Assembly (NCBI GenBank): GCA_963930775.1
Contig: OZ005697.1
Location: 7,400,292-7,464,291, forward strand
DNA from: Cliona cf. orientalis
Lineage: Eukaryota > Porifera > Demospongiae > Clionaida > Clionaidae
Reading direction: 5' to 3'
DNA: 64,000 nt
Shown here: one piece after another, positions 33,878 through 46,300 of the stretch
Position numbering within the stretch: position 1 is the stretch's first letter
Layout: each line of letters opens with the position of its first letter
Program-made: the position numbers and the translations under genes
The notes under the pieces: generated by a model
Databases searched by the model: none
What the model saw: the letters and a program-made list of their open reading frames with translations, nothing else
Told to the model about the DNA's origin: nothing

Positions 33878-35559
33878 TCACCTCTGCGAATAGATCCAGT
33901 GCATAATAAGAAATGTAATGTAAGTGATTGGGACAAATGCTGTCAAAAGCCCAAGGATAACCATTACTGAAAGGTATGTATGCTCCAGCATACTCTCTGT
34001 GTTGGTGCCGACAACCGATATGTACATTATGCAAATGAGAAGCAGAAATACAGGATCCACAGAGGAATACCAAGAAACAGTTGTCCTCTTAAAAGGCTGA
34101 ACATTAACATGCAGCACTGTCAATGAAATAATTATGATAAGAGCATACGGAAAGTACATTGATGTCAATGTAGAAGCATAAACCAAGAATAATGCAAGCC
34201 TGATGAACAGACCAAACTGTGCAAACCAACGACAATCGTAAGTTCCTGGCTCAGTCCCGTGCTTGTAAGAACCTTGAAAGGAATCCACAAAGGCATGAAG
34301 AAAATGCCATTGTATGGGAAAACAAGAGAGTAACTTTTGAAAACACTGAAATGGGTAAAGAGTCAAAACAAGGGTGGGGATTATGACAACAAATACAAGA
34401 GAAAAGACGGCAAGTATGCCATATACCATATGCTCCTTTCCAAAGTATGTTACACTTGAGTCATAATAGAGTGCACGATATACACTGCCATTCAAACTGT
34501 GCACAGACGTGAACATAAGCATATCACTAGAGACACTTAATATCTTAAAATAGATGAGAACGATAAAGGTTGCGGACGAGTCGATGACTGATGTACGGAT
34601 GTTCCAATTCTTCGAAAAAAGGAAAGGATCCAATGAAATGGTTTCCATAAGTAGACTACGCACACGACATTGTGATCATATAGCTCAATGAGAACATATG
34701 AGATTATTATCAGAATAATTGGGTATACAGCGACAGCCTAGTCTAGTGCTAGAGCTTCCATAGTGCTCACCTTCAGGCATATATCTGGTATAATAGAGCG
34801 AAAAAAGTCCAAATTCCAAAAGCTATAGAGTAGATACACAGCCTTCGTTGCTTTTAGTACTTTGTGCTGATATTCAATTGTCAGTATGATTATGCGAGCC
34901 ATCTGAGGTACCGACAAAACCTGACTGTAGAGTACAACTCCACGCAAATGTGAGGAAGTGATGTTAATATTAAACAGCATAATAAAGATATAAAAGAAAG
35001 TCAGTGGAACAAAACCGGCTAGTATAAACTTCCACCAGTTCTTGTGACCATCTGGACATTCTACACAAGTAAAATTGTAGGAAAGCACAAAAGGATACAG
35101 TCCTTTGTTACATTTACCACACAGTACTCCAGTTCTATTGAATCGTCCACACATAGCAGAGTTTAGATCTTTAGCTGGATTCATCGGGAGAAGGTGATAC
35201 ACTTTATCATTCATTGTCATTTGGTGATCACTGTCACAGTTGTAGAAGCATAAACCAGCTTGAGAGCTATTAGACTCTTCATTGTATGTCACACAGTTAC
35301 TGTAGCAATTCAAGATGTAAGCAGCTCCATTCTCTTCATCACACTTTATCATTCCACGGTAAGTCTTTCCACACTTGCATTGCTTTGTGGCATTGTCACA
35401 AAAATACCACGTTGGACAGTGGCTATCACTAGTACAACTACAATTGTATGGAAGTTGGTCGGAAGCATTCTTGTGATCAGTAACTTTTGAAGCCAGCGAA
35501 GAGAAAACTAAATTTGTAGTAGAGATGATTACTAAGAGTAAGCAGACTATGACAGCCAT
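33878..35559 (-). pseudogene. Cys-rich multipass membrane protein, broken, divergent (array member 9)
   Basis: ATG at 35559. Signal peptide (VIVCLLLVIISTTNLVFSS), ectodomain with the family cysteines (CPTWYFCDNATKQCKCGKTY; CGRFNRTGVLCGKCNKG) and the first membrane segments are intact to 34738. There TAT of the conserved ALDY is TAG. About 100 bases further, near 34620-34630, a small deletion shifts the frame before NWNIRTSVIDS. The last 250 residues are open, with FQGSYKHGTEPGTYDCRWF (cysteine of FQGC lost). It is the most diverged of the broken copies, so it may have been functional for long before decay. Confidence 0.85.
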
Positions 35560-36145
35560 GATCAAATGAAACGAAGTACGTTGCAGTAGCTAGCTATCAA
35601 GTTCATAATATTGAACACTAACTTGCAGGGCTGCTTCAAGAAAAATGCTCTGTATGGCAAGCCAAGATGTTTATTACCTACTACATATCTGGCATCAAAG
35701 CATGCATGTGTCAAAACTGTACCAGATGCATGTCAGTTTCAATATAGAATTGAACAGTGAACATAGAGCGGCTGCTAAGTTTAATAGTTATCCAATCGAC
35801 ACAATCAGTTAAATAACACTCACTACAAGTTTCACACAATAGGCTATAAGAGTAGGTATGTCGCACTGGACTAAAAATCAGATTTCCAATCCTAGGAAAT
35901 GTGCAGTGTAGGGCAAAAGTTCGTGTAGACTTTTCTGAAACTGAAGGAAATTTTGCCCTATGCTGTACAATTTCCTTTACATTTCCTTCAACGCAGATTG
36001 AAGGAAATACAACGTTTTTTCTAGTGTCATATCCAATATTCTAGCCAAACTTCTATGTGTATGCCGTTTGATAAGTAAGATTGAAAAGATGCATCTTCGA
36101 AAAAAGAAAAGAACGTATTACATTTTCTTCTAGCTATATGCAACC
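35560..36145. other. Non-coding spacer with a short inverted repeat
   Basis: Around 35890-36010 the pieces aggaaatgtgcagtgtaggg, gaaggaaattttgccctatg and cctttacatttccttcaacg form an imperfect foldback. No coding content recognised. Confidence 0.4.
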
Positions 36146-36306
36146 CATAGGTGTGGGAACCGTGGGGGCTCCGAGGGGCTGGTGCCCCCCTATGTCGTCT
36201 GATATATTTATAGTTGCATAATCTATGGCTTATGTGCATATCACACAAGCCCTTGCCTATAGATCCATAGAGCCCCCCTATATAGAACTATCTTCCTACG
36301 CTTATG
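36146..36306. mobile_element. MITE, CATAGG-GT-GGAAC family, 5-bp target duplication (copy 1)
   Basis: 161 bp. The left end cataggtgtgggaacc and right end cttcctacgcttatg are inverted repeats. The 5-bp target caacc is duplicated (36141-36145, 36307-36311). The interior carries ggggctccgaggggctggtg and gagcccccctat. A second copy is at 53086-53225. Confidence 0.75.
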
Positions 36307-36790
36307 CAACCACAGATTAGTATTTTTAATTCTGCATGTCCTTTGAAGGACATGCACAGAGAGCCTAGATCATATTAAGATTAATATAGTCTAACATGGT
36401 GACGTGATGTTACGCAGTGGCTAAAATATTAACTAGCTACTTTGAAGACCCATAACAGTTGATTTTAGCTATATACATGATTTTCAATATGTGGTTGTGA
36501 GTATGGATAATTGTTTGTATTATACACATAATTATGCGTAGTAATAAGTTAGTCAAATTTCATCGTAAAACCTTCCAATATGCAGCTACATATTATAGGG
36601 ATTCAGTGTTGCACTAAAAATGTATTGAATCAGATTCTGCATGTAACAGCAGCATGACTTCTATATAGGTTTACCGAAATTTCTAGCCGATTTGTAATCT
36701 AGCTTGTGCTTTAGACCATCTATGAATATTAAGAGCTTAGTCTATAGCTATAGCTATCTAAAAATTTGCATTGTAATCAAAGCATTGAAA

Positions 36791-38510
36791 ATGAGTGCAA
36801 AGATATTTATTCTACTTTTAGTGACATACTCTTGTACCTCTGGCACCTTGTGTATCAGTGAAAGGTTTAGCACTGCTTATTGTAAGTTTGTTATAGAATC
36901 TAACAATCACACATTGTCGTATAGCTAATAATAACTGCTCCTGTCCGACATGGTTCTACTGCAATACTGAAATCGGTAAATGTCAGTGTGGAGAAGGTTA
37001 CCACGGAATGATAGCATGTGACGAAGCCACAGGAAGAGCTGCTGTGTCCAACTGCCACTGTGTGACCTATGATAATGTCACCAAGGAAACTCAGGTTGGC
37101 TCTTGCTACTATAACTGTGAGAATACTGCCCGTAAGACTCTATACGACAGAGTTTATTCACTGCCAATCGACCCTTTAGAATTAACAGCTAATGTTTGTG
37201 GACGATTCAACAGAATAGGGACACTGTGTGGTCAGTGTGCACCTGGACTCAGTCCTTTTGTCCTCTCATACAATCTGAGCTGTGTTGAGTGTCCAGATGG
37301 AAATAAGAATTGGTGGAAGTTTATCTTAGCTGGATTTGGTCCTCTCACATTCTTTTAATTATTAATTGTAGTGTTTAACATCAATGTCACTTCATCCCAT
37401 CTTCGTGGGGTGGTTTTATTCAGTCAAATGCTGACAATGCCTACATTAACTTGTATACTCTTTTTGGCATTTGTGACTCGACCAGATTTTCTGATAACAC
37501 TGAAGATAGCACTTCTATTATATAGTGTTTGGAATATTGACTTCTTTCGTACAATAATTCCAGGTATTTGTTTGAATATGAGCACATTAGAAGCTCTTGC
37601 CTTGGACTATACCATCGCTGTTTATCCAATATTCCTCATTATTCTCACCTACTCACTTATTGAACTCTATGATCGTGACATAGGGTTCTTAGTTTATATG
37701 TGGAGGCCATTCCGTAATGCATTTAGCATTTTTAAGAGAAACTGGGACATTCGGACATCAGTTATTGACTCATTTCCCACATTCTTTTTGCTTTCGTACG
37801 TGAAAGTTCTGAGTGTGTCAAATGATCTGCTGATGTATATTCAAGTTTACACATTAGATGGCAAGAGTTCAACACGGCTTTTTTATGATTCAACATGGCA
37901 TTACTTTGGTGAGAGACATTTACCATACGCTATTCTTTCCCTGATCTTTCTTGCAGCATTTATTGTTCTTCCTACTCTTGTATTGACTCTTTATCCTTTT
38001 CAGTTCTTTCATAAGTTTCTTTCACTTTTCCGCTTACGCTGGCACTTTCTACATGCTTTTGTTGACTCATTTCAGGGCTGTTACAAAGACGGCACTGAAC
38101 CTGGGACTGTCGATTGTCGTTGGTTCGCACAATTGGGTCTGTTCTTCAGACTTGCTTTTCCTCTTATCTACACCCTAACTCTAAACTCGTTGTTCTTCGT
38201 ATATACAGCAGTAGTTAGCACACTATGGATAATACTTTTGATCAATGTAAATCCTTTTAAGAAACATGTATCTTCCTATCTATTGATAGATTCGGTGTTT
38301 CTTATGCTTTTGAGCATGCTCAATATTTCTCTTCTTGGAGTAGATATTGCAAGTATGGAAAAACATGCATATCTCCCTATTATTCACATACTTGTAGCAT
38401 TCTCCCCATTTGCCACTATACTTTATGTTGTGTATGTTATGCTCCATTGGATGTGTACAGGGAGGAAATGTTGTAGACAATTAATCAGATCTGTTACCTT
38501 CTGGAAGTAA
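36791..38510 (+). pseudogene. Cys-rich multipass membrane protein, two lesions (array member 10)
   Basis: ATG at 36791 with signal peptide (KIFILLLVTYSCTSGTLC). At 36921-36926 the reading NHTLSY is followed by a stop, because TAGCTA stands where the frame needs TA. Deleting four bases gives NHTLSYNNNCSCPTWFYCNT and restores the ectodomain. The second lesion is TAC to TAA at 37356-37358 in FFYLF, within the first membrane segment. The rest is open to 38510, including FQGCYKDGTEPGTVDCRWF. Confidence 0.85.
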
Positions 38511-38942
38511 CTTAAGACTTTGTGTAGATGGACATTAGCATAGAATTACTTGTGTCACTAGTGACTCTATTAGCTACTATTTAAAGTTTGTAATGCTTTA
38601 CTAGTAAAGATTGAATTCATTATTAATTTTGTAAAGAAGGTAGCTATCTATCAATAACGATGCTTACTATGAAGTCCTTGTACTTAGCTACACATGTATC
38701 TGTACTATTATTCGTAAAACATATCCATATATAGGCAGCTACACAATAACTACATATTATTAGATCTGTATAATATAATAATACTCATACAAGTTTACAG
38801 TATCACTACACATAATGCCCATGACAGTAACTGCTGTACCAGGAACATTAACTAACCTACATGTATAGCTACAATAATTCTGAAAATAACTAAACTATAC
38901 AGTAATACATGCATAATATAATAAGTATCTCTTGTTATAGTG

Positions 38943-40952
38943 TCAATATGCTGTTCCTACAGCACTCTGCAACTGTGTACTTTGCTTGGCAATCTGACTT
39001 CTTGCAACGCTACAATCGTCATACGTGGCAGGATCGATCAATCGATGAGGGAGTGAGCTATCATCGTCAGGGTCATCAATAACCCTATATCCATACCTCC
39101 ATGCTCTGTAGCGACTAATAATTTGCATGTCCCATTTCTTTTGGGAGTGAATGGTGTAAAAAAGTACACCTGCAAAATAAATGAACGGCACTATGCCAAA
39201 GATGACAGCAAGTATGAAACAAGTTTCAATGTGACGGTGGCCCTTGATGGTGGCGATGTTGATTCCAAGGAAAATGGTGCACATTATCACAAGAAGGAGT
39301 AAGAAAGTAGCATCGATTTTTGTATAGTGGGAATAAGCGTTCTTGTGAGGTTGTACTGTGATCACAAGCAGAGTGAAAAGTAGGAAAATGGCAGCAGCGA
39401 ACGCAAAGAATATTGTGCCGAGAGTTATTCCATACACTATGAAGAGTAGGATCCTTACAATCAGATAAAAGGCGGCAAAATAGCGATAGTCTCGAGTACC
39501 TGACTCTGATCCATCCTTGTAGCATCCTTGAAAAGCAGTGACAAATGTCTTCAGGCATTGGCGATGGAGTTTGAGAGTGGTCAAACACTTTCGACAACAG
39601 CGGCATGGATACAGCAGCAAAATTAACACAGGGGGAGTGATAAAAAATACAATGAATACAAGGCCAAGAATACCATATGGTACCATGTGTTCACGGTGAA
39701 AAAATCTAAGGTTTGCATCATTGTAGACCACTAGCTGGTTGTCATGTGAATGAAGCTCATAAAGTCTGGTTGGAGCAAGCAGGTCAAAGGTCACATTCAA
39801 AACCTTACTGAAGGATAAAAGAAAGAGTGTTGCATAAGCATCAACAACTGAGGTTTGCATGTTCCAATTTCTACACAGACGAGTGAATAAGTTGTTAAAC
39901 GGTTTCCAGAAGAAGACAACTGGCTTAAAATTTCGTGCGTGGAGCTGAACTAAGACATACGATATCAAGATAAGTACCAATGGATACAGTGCTACGGCGT
40001 AGTCCAAGGCTATCGTCCCAAGTGTGCTAGTATTGAGACAAAATTCAGGATACAAAGTACGAAAAAAGTCAAGGTTCCATATACCATACACGGACAGGAG
40101 AATTTTGGCTGGAAGAGTGTATTGAGGCTTTTGAACTACTGCCAGGAGTATAAAGCGAATATTAGTTGGCATAGCAACAGCTTGGCTATAAAACACGAAG
40201 CCATGAAGTGAAGATGAGGTAACATTGACCTTGAAAATGAAAATGATGAAGTAAAACACTGTCAGAAATGAGTACGCAGCACCAAAATATTTCAGCCAAT
40301 TTTTGTATGAAACTTGTTCAGGGCACTCTATACACTTGAGATCATACGAATAAGCCACTGTGCTGTAGTTCTCTTTACAACTTCCACAAAGCATCCCTGC
40401 CCTATTCAAATCACCACAACTGAAATTATTCACCCAACCTCCAACATTCTTATGTATGGTCTTGTTTATGACTATCTCACTATAGACAGGATCAAATAGT
40501 TCGCCGCTAAACTCATTGGCACAGCGGTACACACAAGCACCAACGTACGTTGCGTTGTTATCTTCGTCGTATGTGATACAGTGGCAGCTAAGAACAGCAG
40601 ATATGTACCTCTCTGGATCACATAACATGATTCCATTATGCTCGTTCCCACAAGTGCAGCACGTCCCATTACAGTAGTACCAAGGGCGACAGTCACTGTC
40701 ATTAGCACAGTCTTTACCAGAGAACATAGAAGTGAGAGAATCACCATAGTTGTCATCGACATGATCGAATTCTTCCATAGTATGCGTCATTCGTGAAGCA
40801 AGTTTGTGATCAACTTTAAAGAGAGTCTCGACCTCTTTTGAATAGGGCAGATCCATTTGACTCGCCAGAGTAGCTGAGGATGCCATTATGAGAAGGAACA
40901 GGCATGATATTAGTGTACAGTGACACACAAACTGTAAACATGTTTCAGACAT
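38943..40952 (-). CDS. Cys-rich multipass membrane protein, intact, outlier (array member 11)
   Basis: 669 residues, single exon, ATG at 40952. A hydrophobic N-terminal segment (VCHCTLISCLFLLIMASSA) is followed by a ~50-residue acidic spacer not found in other members, then the ectodomain (CRPWYYCNGTCCTCGNEHNG; LSCHCITYDEDNNATYVGAC; CGDLNRAGMLCGSC). Eight to ten membrane segments follow, with FQGCYKDGSESGTRDYRYF, a diverged form of the motif. It ends in a cytoplasmic tail of about 60 residues (DDPDDDSSLPHRLIDPATYDD) with acidic and Tyr/Ser-rich stretches, which is the best candidate in the array for cytosolic signalling contacts. Its divergence and completeness suggest an older, conserved member. 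Function unknown. Confidence 0.9.
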   Translation of the reverse strand: MSETCLQFVCHCTLISCLFLLIMASSATLASQMDLPYSKEVETLFKVDHKLASRMTHTMEEFDHVDDNYGDSLTSMFSGKDCANDSDCRPWYYCNGTCCTCGNEHNGIMLCDPERYISAVLSCHCITYDEDNNATYVGACVYRCANEFSGELFDPVYSEIVINKTIHKNVGGWVNNFSCGDLNRAGMLCGSCKENYSTVAYSYDLKCIECPEQVSYKNWLKYFGAAYSFLTVFYFIIFIFKVNVTSSSLHGFVFYSQAVAMPTNIRFILLAVVQKPQYTLPAKILLSVYGIWNLDFFRTLYPEFCLNTSTLGTIALDYAVALYPLVLILISYVLVQLHARNFKPVVFFWKPFNNLFTRLCRNWNMQTSVVDAYATLFLLSFSKVLNVTFDLLAPTRLYELHSHDNQLVVYNDANLRFFHREHMVPYGILGLVFIVFFITPPVLILLLYPCRCCRKCLTTLKLHRQCLKTFVTAFQGCYKDGSESGTRDYRYFAAFYLIVRILLFIVYGITLGTIFFAFAAAIFLLFTLLVITVQPHKNAYSHYTKIDATFLLLLVIMCTIFLGINIATIKGHRHIETCFILAVIFGIVPFIYFAGVLFYTIHSQKKWDMQIISRYRAWRYGYRVIDDPDDDSSLPHRLIDPATYDDCSVARSQIAKQSTQLQSAVGTAY

Positions 40953-43312
40953 AGCTGATGGAGCTATAAGTAGCTATGTGTACTGTGGTAGCTAAAATGT
41001 TAGCTTTCTTAACTCACTCACAATCGCTATAATATATCTTACTGATTGTGTATTATAGTATGTAGTCATGTATGCTACATTGCTAGTGATGCCATAAATG
41101 GTCCCAAATGTTGATACTGAAAGCATTTTAGGATGTTAGTTTTCATAACAGTCGTACATAAAACCCAGTAGGAAAACAGTTGCATCAATGTTTACGTATC
41201 ACAAAAAAGCACCAAACCGAGTTAGAATTGGGAGTACCATAATATTGTTATTATACTTACATAATAGTATAATATTATAGCTATAGCTCACTAATCATGT
41301 ATGAGAATAGTAAATATAGCTATATATTATGACAGGCACCTGCATCATTCTCGTTACCTCAATCTAAAATCTTGATTATACCTACAAGCTATTAAGATTA
41401 ATATAACGCAAGAATCTCAAGTTGCATGTAGCTATTAGCTTATAATTTTGGTAGATACATTGTAGCAGCTAGCTTATAACACCAGAGTTGGATGGCTACG
41501 TATTTATGCATATCTTTAGTGTGTGATTTGCTTATAACATTATTATAATATAGTTAATAGCTATTATCTTCCTAGTGGTAGATTATTAATTTTTATCATA
41601 CATCTGATTTTGTAGCAGCACAATAATAATGACTTAGGTTTTCCTCTCTAAATCAATTAGTTCAATGTTATTAGGGTATATGTAGTATTTGCAGAGTAAC
41701 TGTTATGTCAGAGTTATTAAAGCTAGTCTCCTAATTCACACAGGAGCAAAATTAATGTTATTGATCTATTGGAACAATGTACCACGGAGTTATTGCGTAA
41801 GTTTTGAAGTGGGAATTTCTCATAGTGAAGGTTAATTGGAGCTAGACGCGTATGGAACACAATCTCCTTCAGTGTATACATCAACTAATTTTGGCTTATA
41901 TTATGTACACGCAGCAAATATTATTATAGAAATGTATCATATTATATACTGTCATGTCTAGAGCAGCTAATTAGCTACACTCAAGTTATGATAGCTATTC
42001 ATAACTTATGTGTAGCTAATTAGCTGCTCTTTGTTCAAAAAATATAGCTTTAGTGAGAAGCAGACTATAATAATAATAGTCTGCTTCTAGCTAAAGCTAC
42101 ATTAACTTTTAAACAAAGCATAGCTAAAATTTAAGTTAATTAGCAGGGCTATATAGCTAGTGTCCAGGATCTGGATCATAAAACAGATTTATAACACTAT
42201 GACAGTAGTACAAAATTAACGTGCATCATAGCTACTCTGAGATACATGCAGCTCTTAAATCTGGAATAAATTTAATGGCCGAGAACCATAGTGGGTTAAC
42301 CCCAAATTAAACGTGGGGAATTGCCTAAAAAGCCCAAAAATGGACTATAAACCATACATTGTACTCTACCAAGTTACTAAAATTTTCAGAAATTTGAATT
42401 TTCTGTAGCTCATGAAATACATTAATTATTTTTAATCGGGGGGGGGGGGCTAATTCAACATTTGTGGGTTAATTAGCCCACTATATATGGCTCTCAGCCC
42501 TTCTGGGTACGTCTCCACTTGTTTTATACTATCGCTATGCTAGATTGTGAAGAAACGTGAAGGCAGTTATTATAGCAATCGAGTTTGAATTTAGCTAACT
42601 TGCTGTGCAGAAGTCAAGCAAAAATGACATCACCACAGTCGCCCTAGCTCAATAATATATATTATTAGAATTATGGCATTGCTGTTAAAGGGTATGTACT
42701 TATACCCAGTCAGTGGAAGTACATAAACTGCTATAGCTAGCTATATTATAGGTCCAACACAATTGTGCTGTGGTTTATTATATGCAAACATACAAAGTTC
42801 CATTCTCATCAGTTCAGGTGCATGGTAGTAGCAGCACATTTTTAAATAATAATTATTATAGACCTAATTGCTTATAGCCTACAAGTTTGACACTATTTTG
42901 TATGCCATGCAGTTAATTAAATCAGACAGTAATAATTGTAAGTGAAAATAATAATATTATAATTATTATAACAGTGTCATAATAATTTTATTATTATTGT
43001 GAGCTGAGGTGTGTTGTGGATTACAAAATGCGAGTAGCTACACAGTCTCATTCCCAGTTCAGGTACATGTAGCTGGTATTGTATATTCTCTATGGGAGAG
43101 AACGTTACAGTGTAGTGAATCTAGTGATGTCTGTTAATATCCATTAGTTCAGGTGAATATACGTAGTGACATGGATCCGAATGTGTACTCAAAAAAATTA
43201 TTATTAATAACTGTAATAATTGGGAATACCATAATTACAAATACTGTGCATTGTGATCTCACGCAAAATTAATATTATTCTCTTTGAAAAAAGTATCAAT
43301 TATCGAACAAAA
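40953..43312. other. 2.4-kb gene-free region with palindromes and a dispersed repeat
   Basis: No coding frame recognised. Two adjacent foldbacks: 41961-42029 (two ~30-bp arms, 28 matches) and 42046-42098 (23-bp arms, agctttag...gaagcagactat). A run of ten Gs occurs near 42439. The part 42660-43160 is a non-coding repeat shared with 63130-63480 (landmarks cagtgagtggaagtacat or a variant, and cattcccagttcaggtac). TAGCTA is frequent throughout. Confidence 0.6.
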
Positions 43313-46300
43313 TTAAATAGAATTGTTGACTGCGTTTCGGAGTTCGGTGGCTACTTGACCAAGTTCGCTGTCGTTGAGTAGTTCATAGAGACCCTCCCAG
43401 GTGGCAGGGTAGTGGCGGAGAGGGTGGTCCAGCCAGTGAGAGAGAACAGCCTCACAACACTCCTTGGCATTCTTCTCTCTTGCCCACACCTCAAGCTGCT
43501 GCCTGGGAACCACCAAGTTGCCAACATCTCTCCACTTGTGCATGATGGAGCTCTTTAGCTTGTACTTCTTTTCCTCTCCTTCCTCGTTCTTCCATCTGAT
43601 GACAGTGAGGTTGGCAGATGTGGGCTTAGCTGTCGCTATAGAATGTTAAATATTGGTGAAGATCATTCCACAATCACACTAATTGTAACTAACAATGCTC
43701 ACAAGTACCCAAGGCAATTTCATCTTTGGTGCTTCCAATGCACCTGTACTCGGCAATGTGGGGCAAATAAGAGCCTGCAATAACAAAGACAAATCTCAGT
43801 ATAAAAGTACGCTATAACTACATAAATTTATAATAGTATCTCACCAGCTGTGATCTTAGCGTGACCACCAGAAGAAGATGATGAAGCATTTGAAGCCGAC
43901 TTGCATGAAGCTGTTTGAGGACACAGACAATTATTATATAAACCGTCAATAAGATCGATAATATTGTTAGTTCAACATACCTTCAAACAAGACAATATGA
44001 TGTGGTTTAAGTGCATCAGATAATCGAGGATTGAGGTCACAGCGCCAGTACCGTCTGTCAGGAGTGAGAGTGGCTGTGTGCTGTTCGGTCCCTTCAGGAT
44101 GACCAGTGTGAGGGCAAAGGAAGGTCAGTTCGGGAACTGTCTCCTTGTAGCTCAGTGCAACGCAAGCAGAGTGGATACCATTGAGGATGGCCTGCCTGAC
44201 GAGAGTGGTTGCGCCGGTGTACTCTGAGGAGGAGGCTTGAGCTGTGATCTCGATGTGGACCTCGATGTAAGTGTTGGAGTCGATGACTGTGACCGTGCTT
44301 GGTGGGCTGGTGAGGAATTGCAGCTTGATGCAATTGCAATAAAGAGGCTCTTTGGAGTCGAGAAGCAGCTTCCACCCGTAATACCTGATGAGATGGACCA
44401 CAAAGCAGCAGAAGACTCCAGCACGTCGAGAGCGGTCTGGAAATCGAATAATGAGGGTGGCTATCGAAGCAGAAGAGACTCGATATCTCTCAAGCTGGGC
44501 CTCCAAGAGTGTCTCCAGAAGAGCAGGCATCACGTAATACTTTTGTGGCTTGGAACGCTGGACATTTACTGGTGGAGGGATTTCAGCAAACACCAGTAGG
44601 CTCTTTAGGAGCTCGGAAAGATGCTCCTTGGAGAAGATGCCAGGAAAATAGTGTGCTTGGAACTCATCTAAGCACTCTTCACTGACAACACCTTGATCTC
44701 GAAATAGCTTCCACGTTCCATCCACTGGTGAGATAGAGGAGGAAGACTCTGATGTGGCAGGTTGTCTCAGCTTGTAACTACGCTGGACAAGCTCGGAAAC
44801 TTTACTCAGAGGGATCTGGGAATCCACAAAGACCACACCCGGCAGGACGTCTGGAGTGTACTTGATGACATTGAGCTTGTTGAGAAACTCCAGAGCTGCA
44901 TCAAAGGAGTCTTCCTCAATGTTGAGCAAGCGAGCCATCTCGAGACACTCTGCCCTGCTGAGGATACCTCTACCCAGCTCCTTAGCCAGCTCCTGGAGTA
45001 GCAGCTCGAGGACATACCACCAGATGGGTACCTCCACCTCCTTAGCTCCTGACTTCTCTACGGAGTGCCTGACTGACTGAGCAACACTCTCCTCACGTTT
45101 GCCTGGGTTGAGAGCATCGACAGTGAAGAGCAGCTTCTTGAGGTCACTGGAGGAGTAGACCAGCTGATCCGAGAACTCGGGCTCAAGCATCTCCAGCAAT
45201 TTCTTATCCTTCTCTTCCAGTGTTTCGATACCACTGGACGTTGGCTGAGCACATGCTTCGCCAGATGCTGCCTTTGGTATCTGCTTGAGCTGTTTCTCCA
45301 GGAGGTCAAGATGAGTGCCAACCATAATTATCTTAGGTGGCTCTTCTTGAGTGGAGTAGGACTGGATGGTGTTGACAAGACACCTGATTGTGTCCTTTGC
45401 AGAGAGCTGGGAGTGCTGAGATGCTCCAACCTTTTTGCCGTCTTGGTAGTAGTCGACCACCTGGACCTCGTCCAGCTTGTCTGTGAGGCGAGTGACACAT
45501 ATAGCTGACGAGATGCTGCGAACAAACAGTGGTAGCAGTTCGTGATACTGAGGCTGCCCCCCACTATCTGTGAAGTAGACCCAGATAGTAACTGGTAGAG
45601 AGCTAATGGGACTGGCTGACTGTTCTCCACTCCTCAATTTATTGATTCGATACACTAGCTTTTCCATGATTTTCTTCATGGCCTTCTGACAAGCTTCAAG
45701 GGAGCCCGGTGATGCCATCTGTACTGATGCCACTGCCACAGATTTCTCTTGTGGCGTAACTCTTTTTATAGCTACTTCTTTATCGTTGCGCTTTGTGATC
45801 CAGTTCATAATCCTTGAAAAAACACCTTCACTCTTTCTCGTCTTCTGCTTTGAGGTACCCTGTGCTTCACTGGAACGGTTTGGTCCTAAAGGTTTTGTCT
45901 GGTCTGGTTCGACTGAGAGGATCATGGTGGCAATGACATCCAGCATTCCATCATCATCAACCTCCTTCCACTTTCCCTGCTCGTTTCTAACTCTCATTCC
46001 GGAAACTGTTCGAACTTCGATGCGTATGGGAGCTTCAGCACATGGGGTGCTGCTTCGAAGAGCCGGAGGCACTGGTGGCTTACTCAAGAGAAGATTTTTC
46101 AGTAATGTCTTTCCGACACCAGGTAGACCGAGGATGATGCAGACGAGTGTGATGACTCTTACGTAGCCAGCCTTCAATGCTTCACTAAGGAGACGCTGAG
46201 ATCGCTTGGACAATGACGATCCTGGAGTTATATTAATTAAGTAGCATGCAATTAATTTAGAATAATATAGGTACAGGTGAGTCACTAGTACACAATCTAA

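Noticed and set aside
43967-46285. Reading the GTPase exon as a single-exon gene of 772 residues
   Set aside because: The first ~21 residues are intron; a clear acceptor at 46221 and a donor at 43981 join it in phase to the flanking exons, including the death domain.
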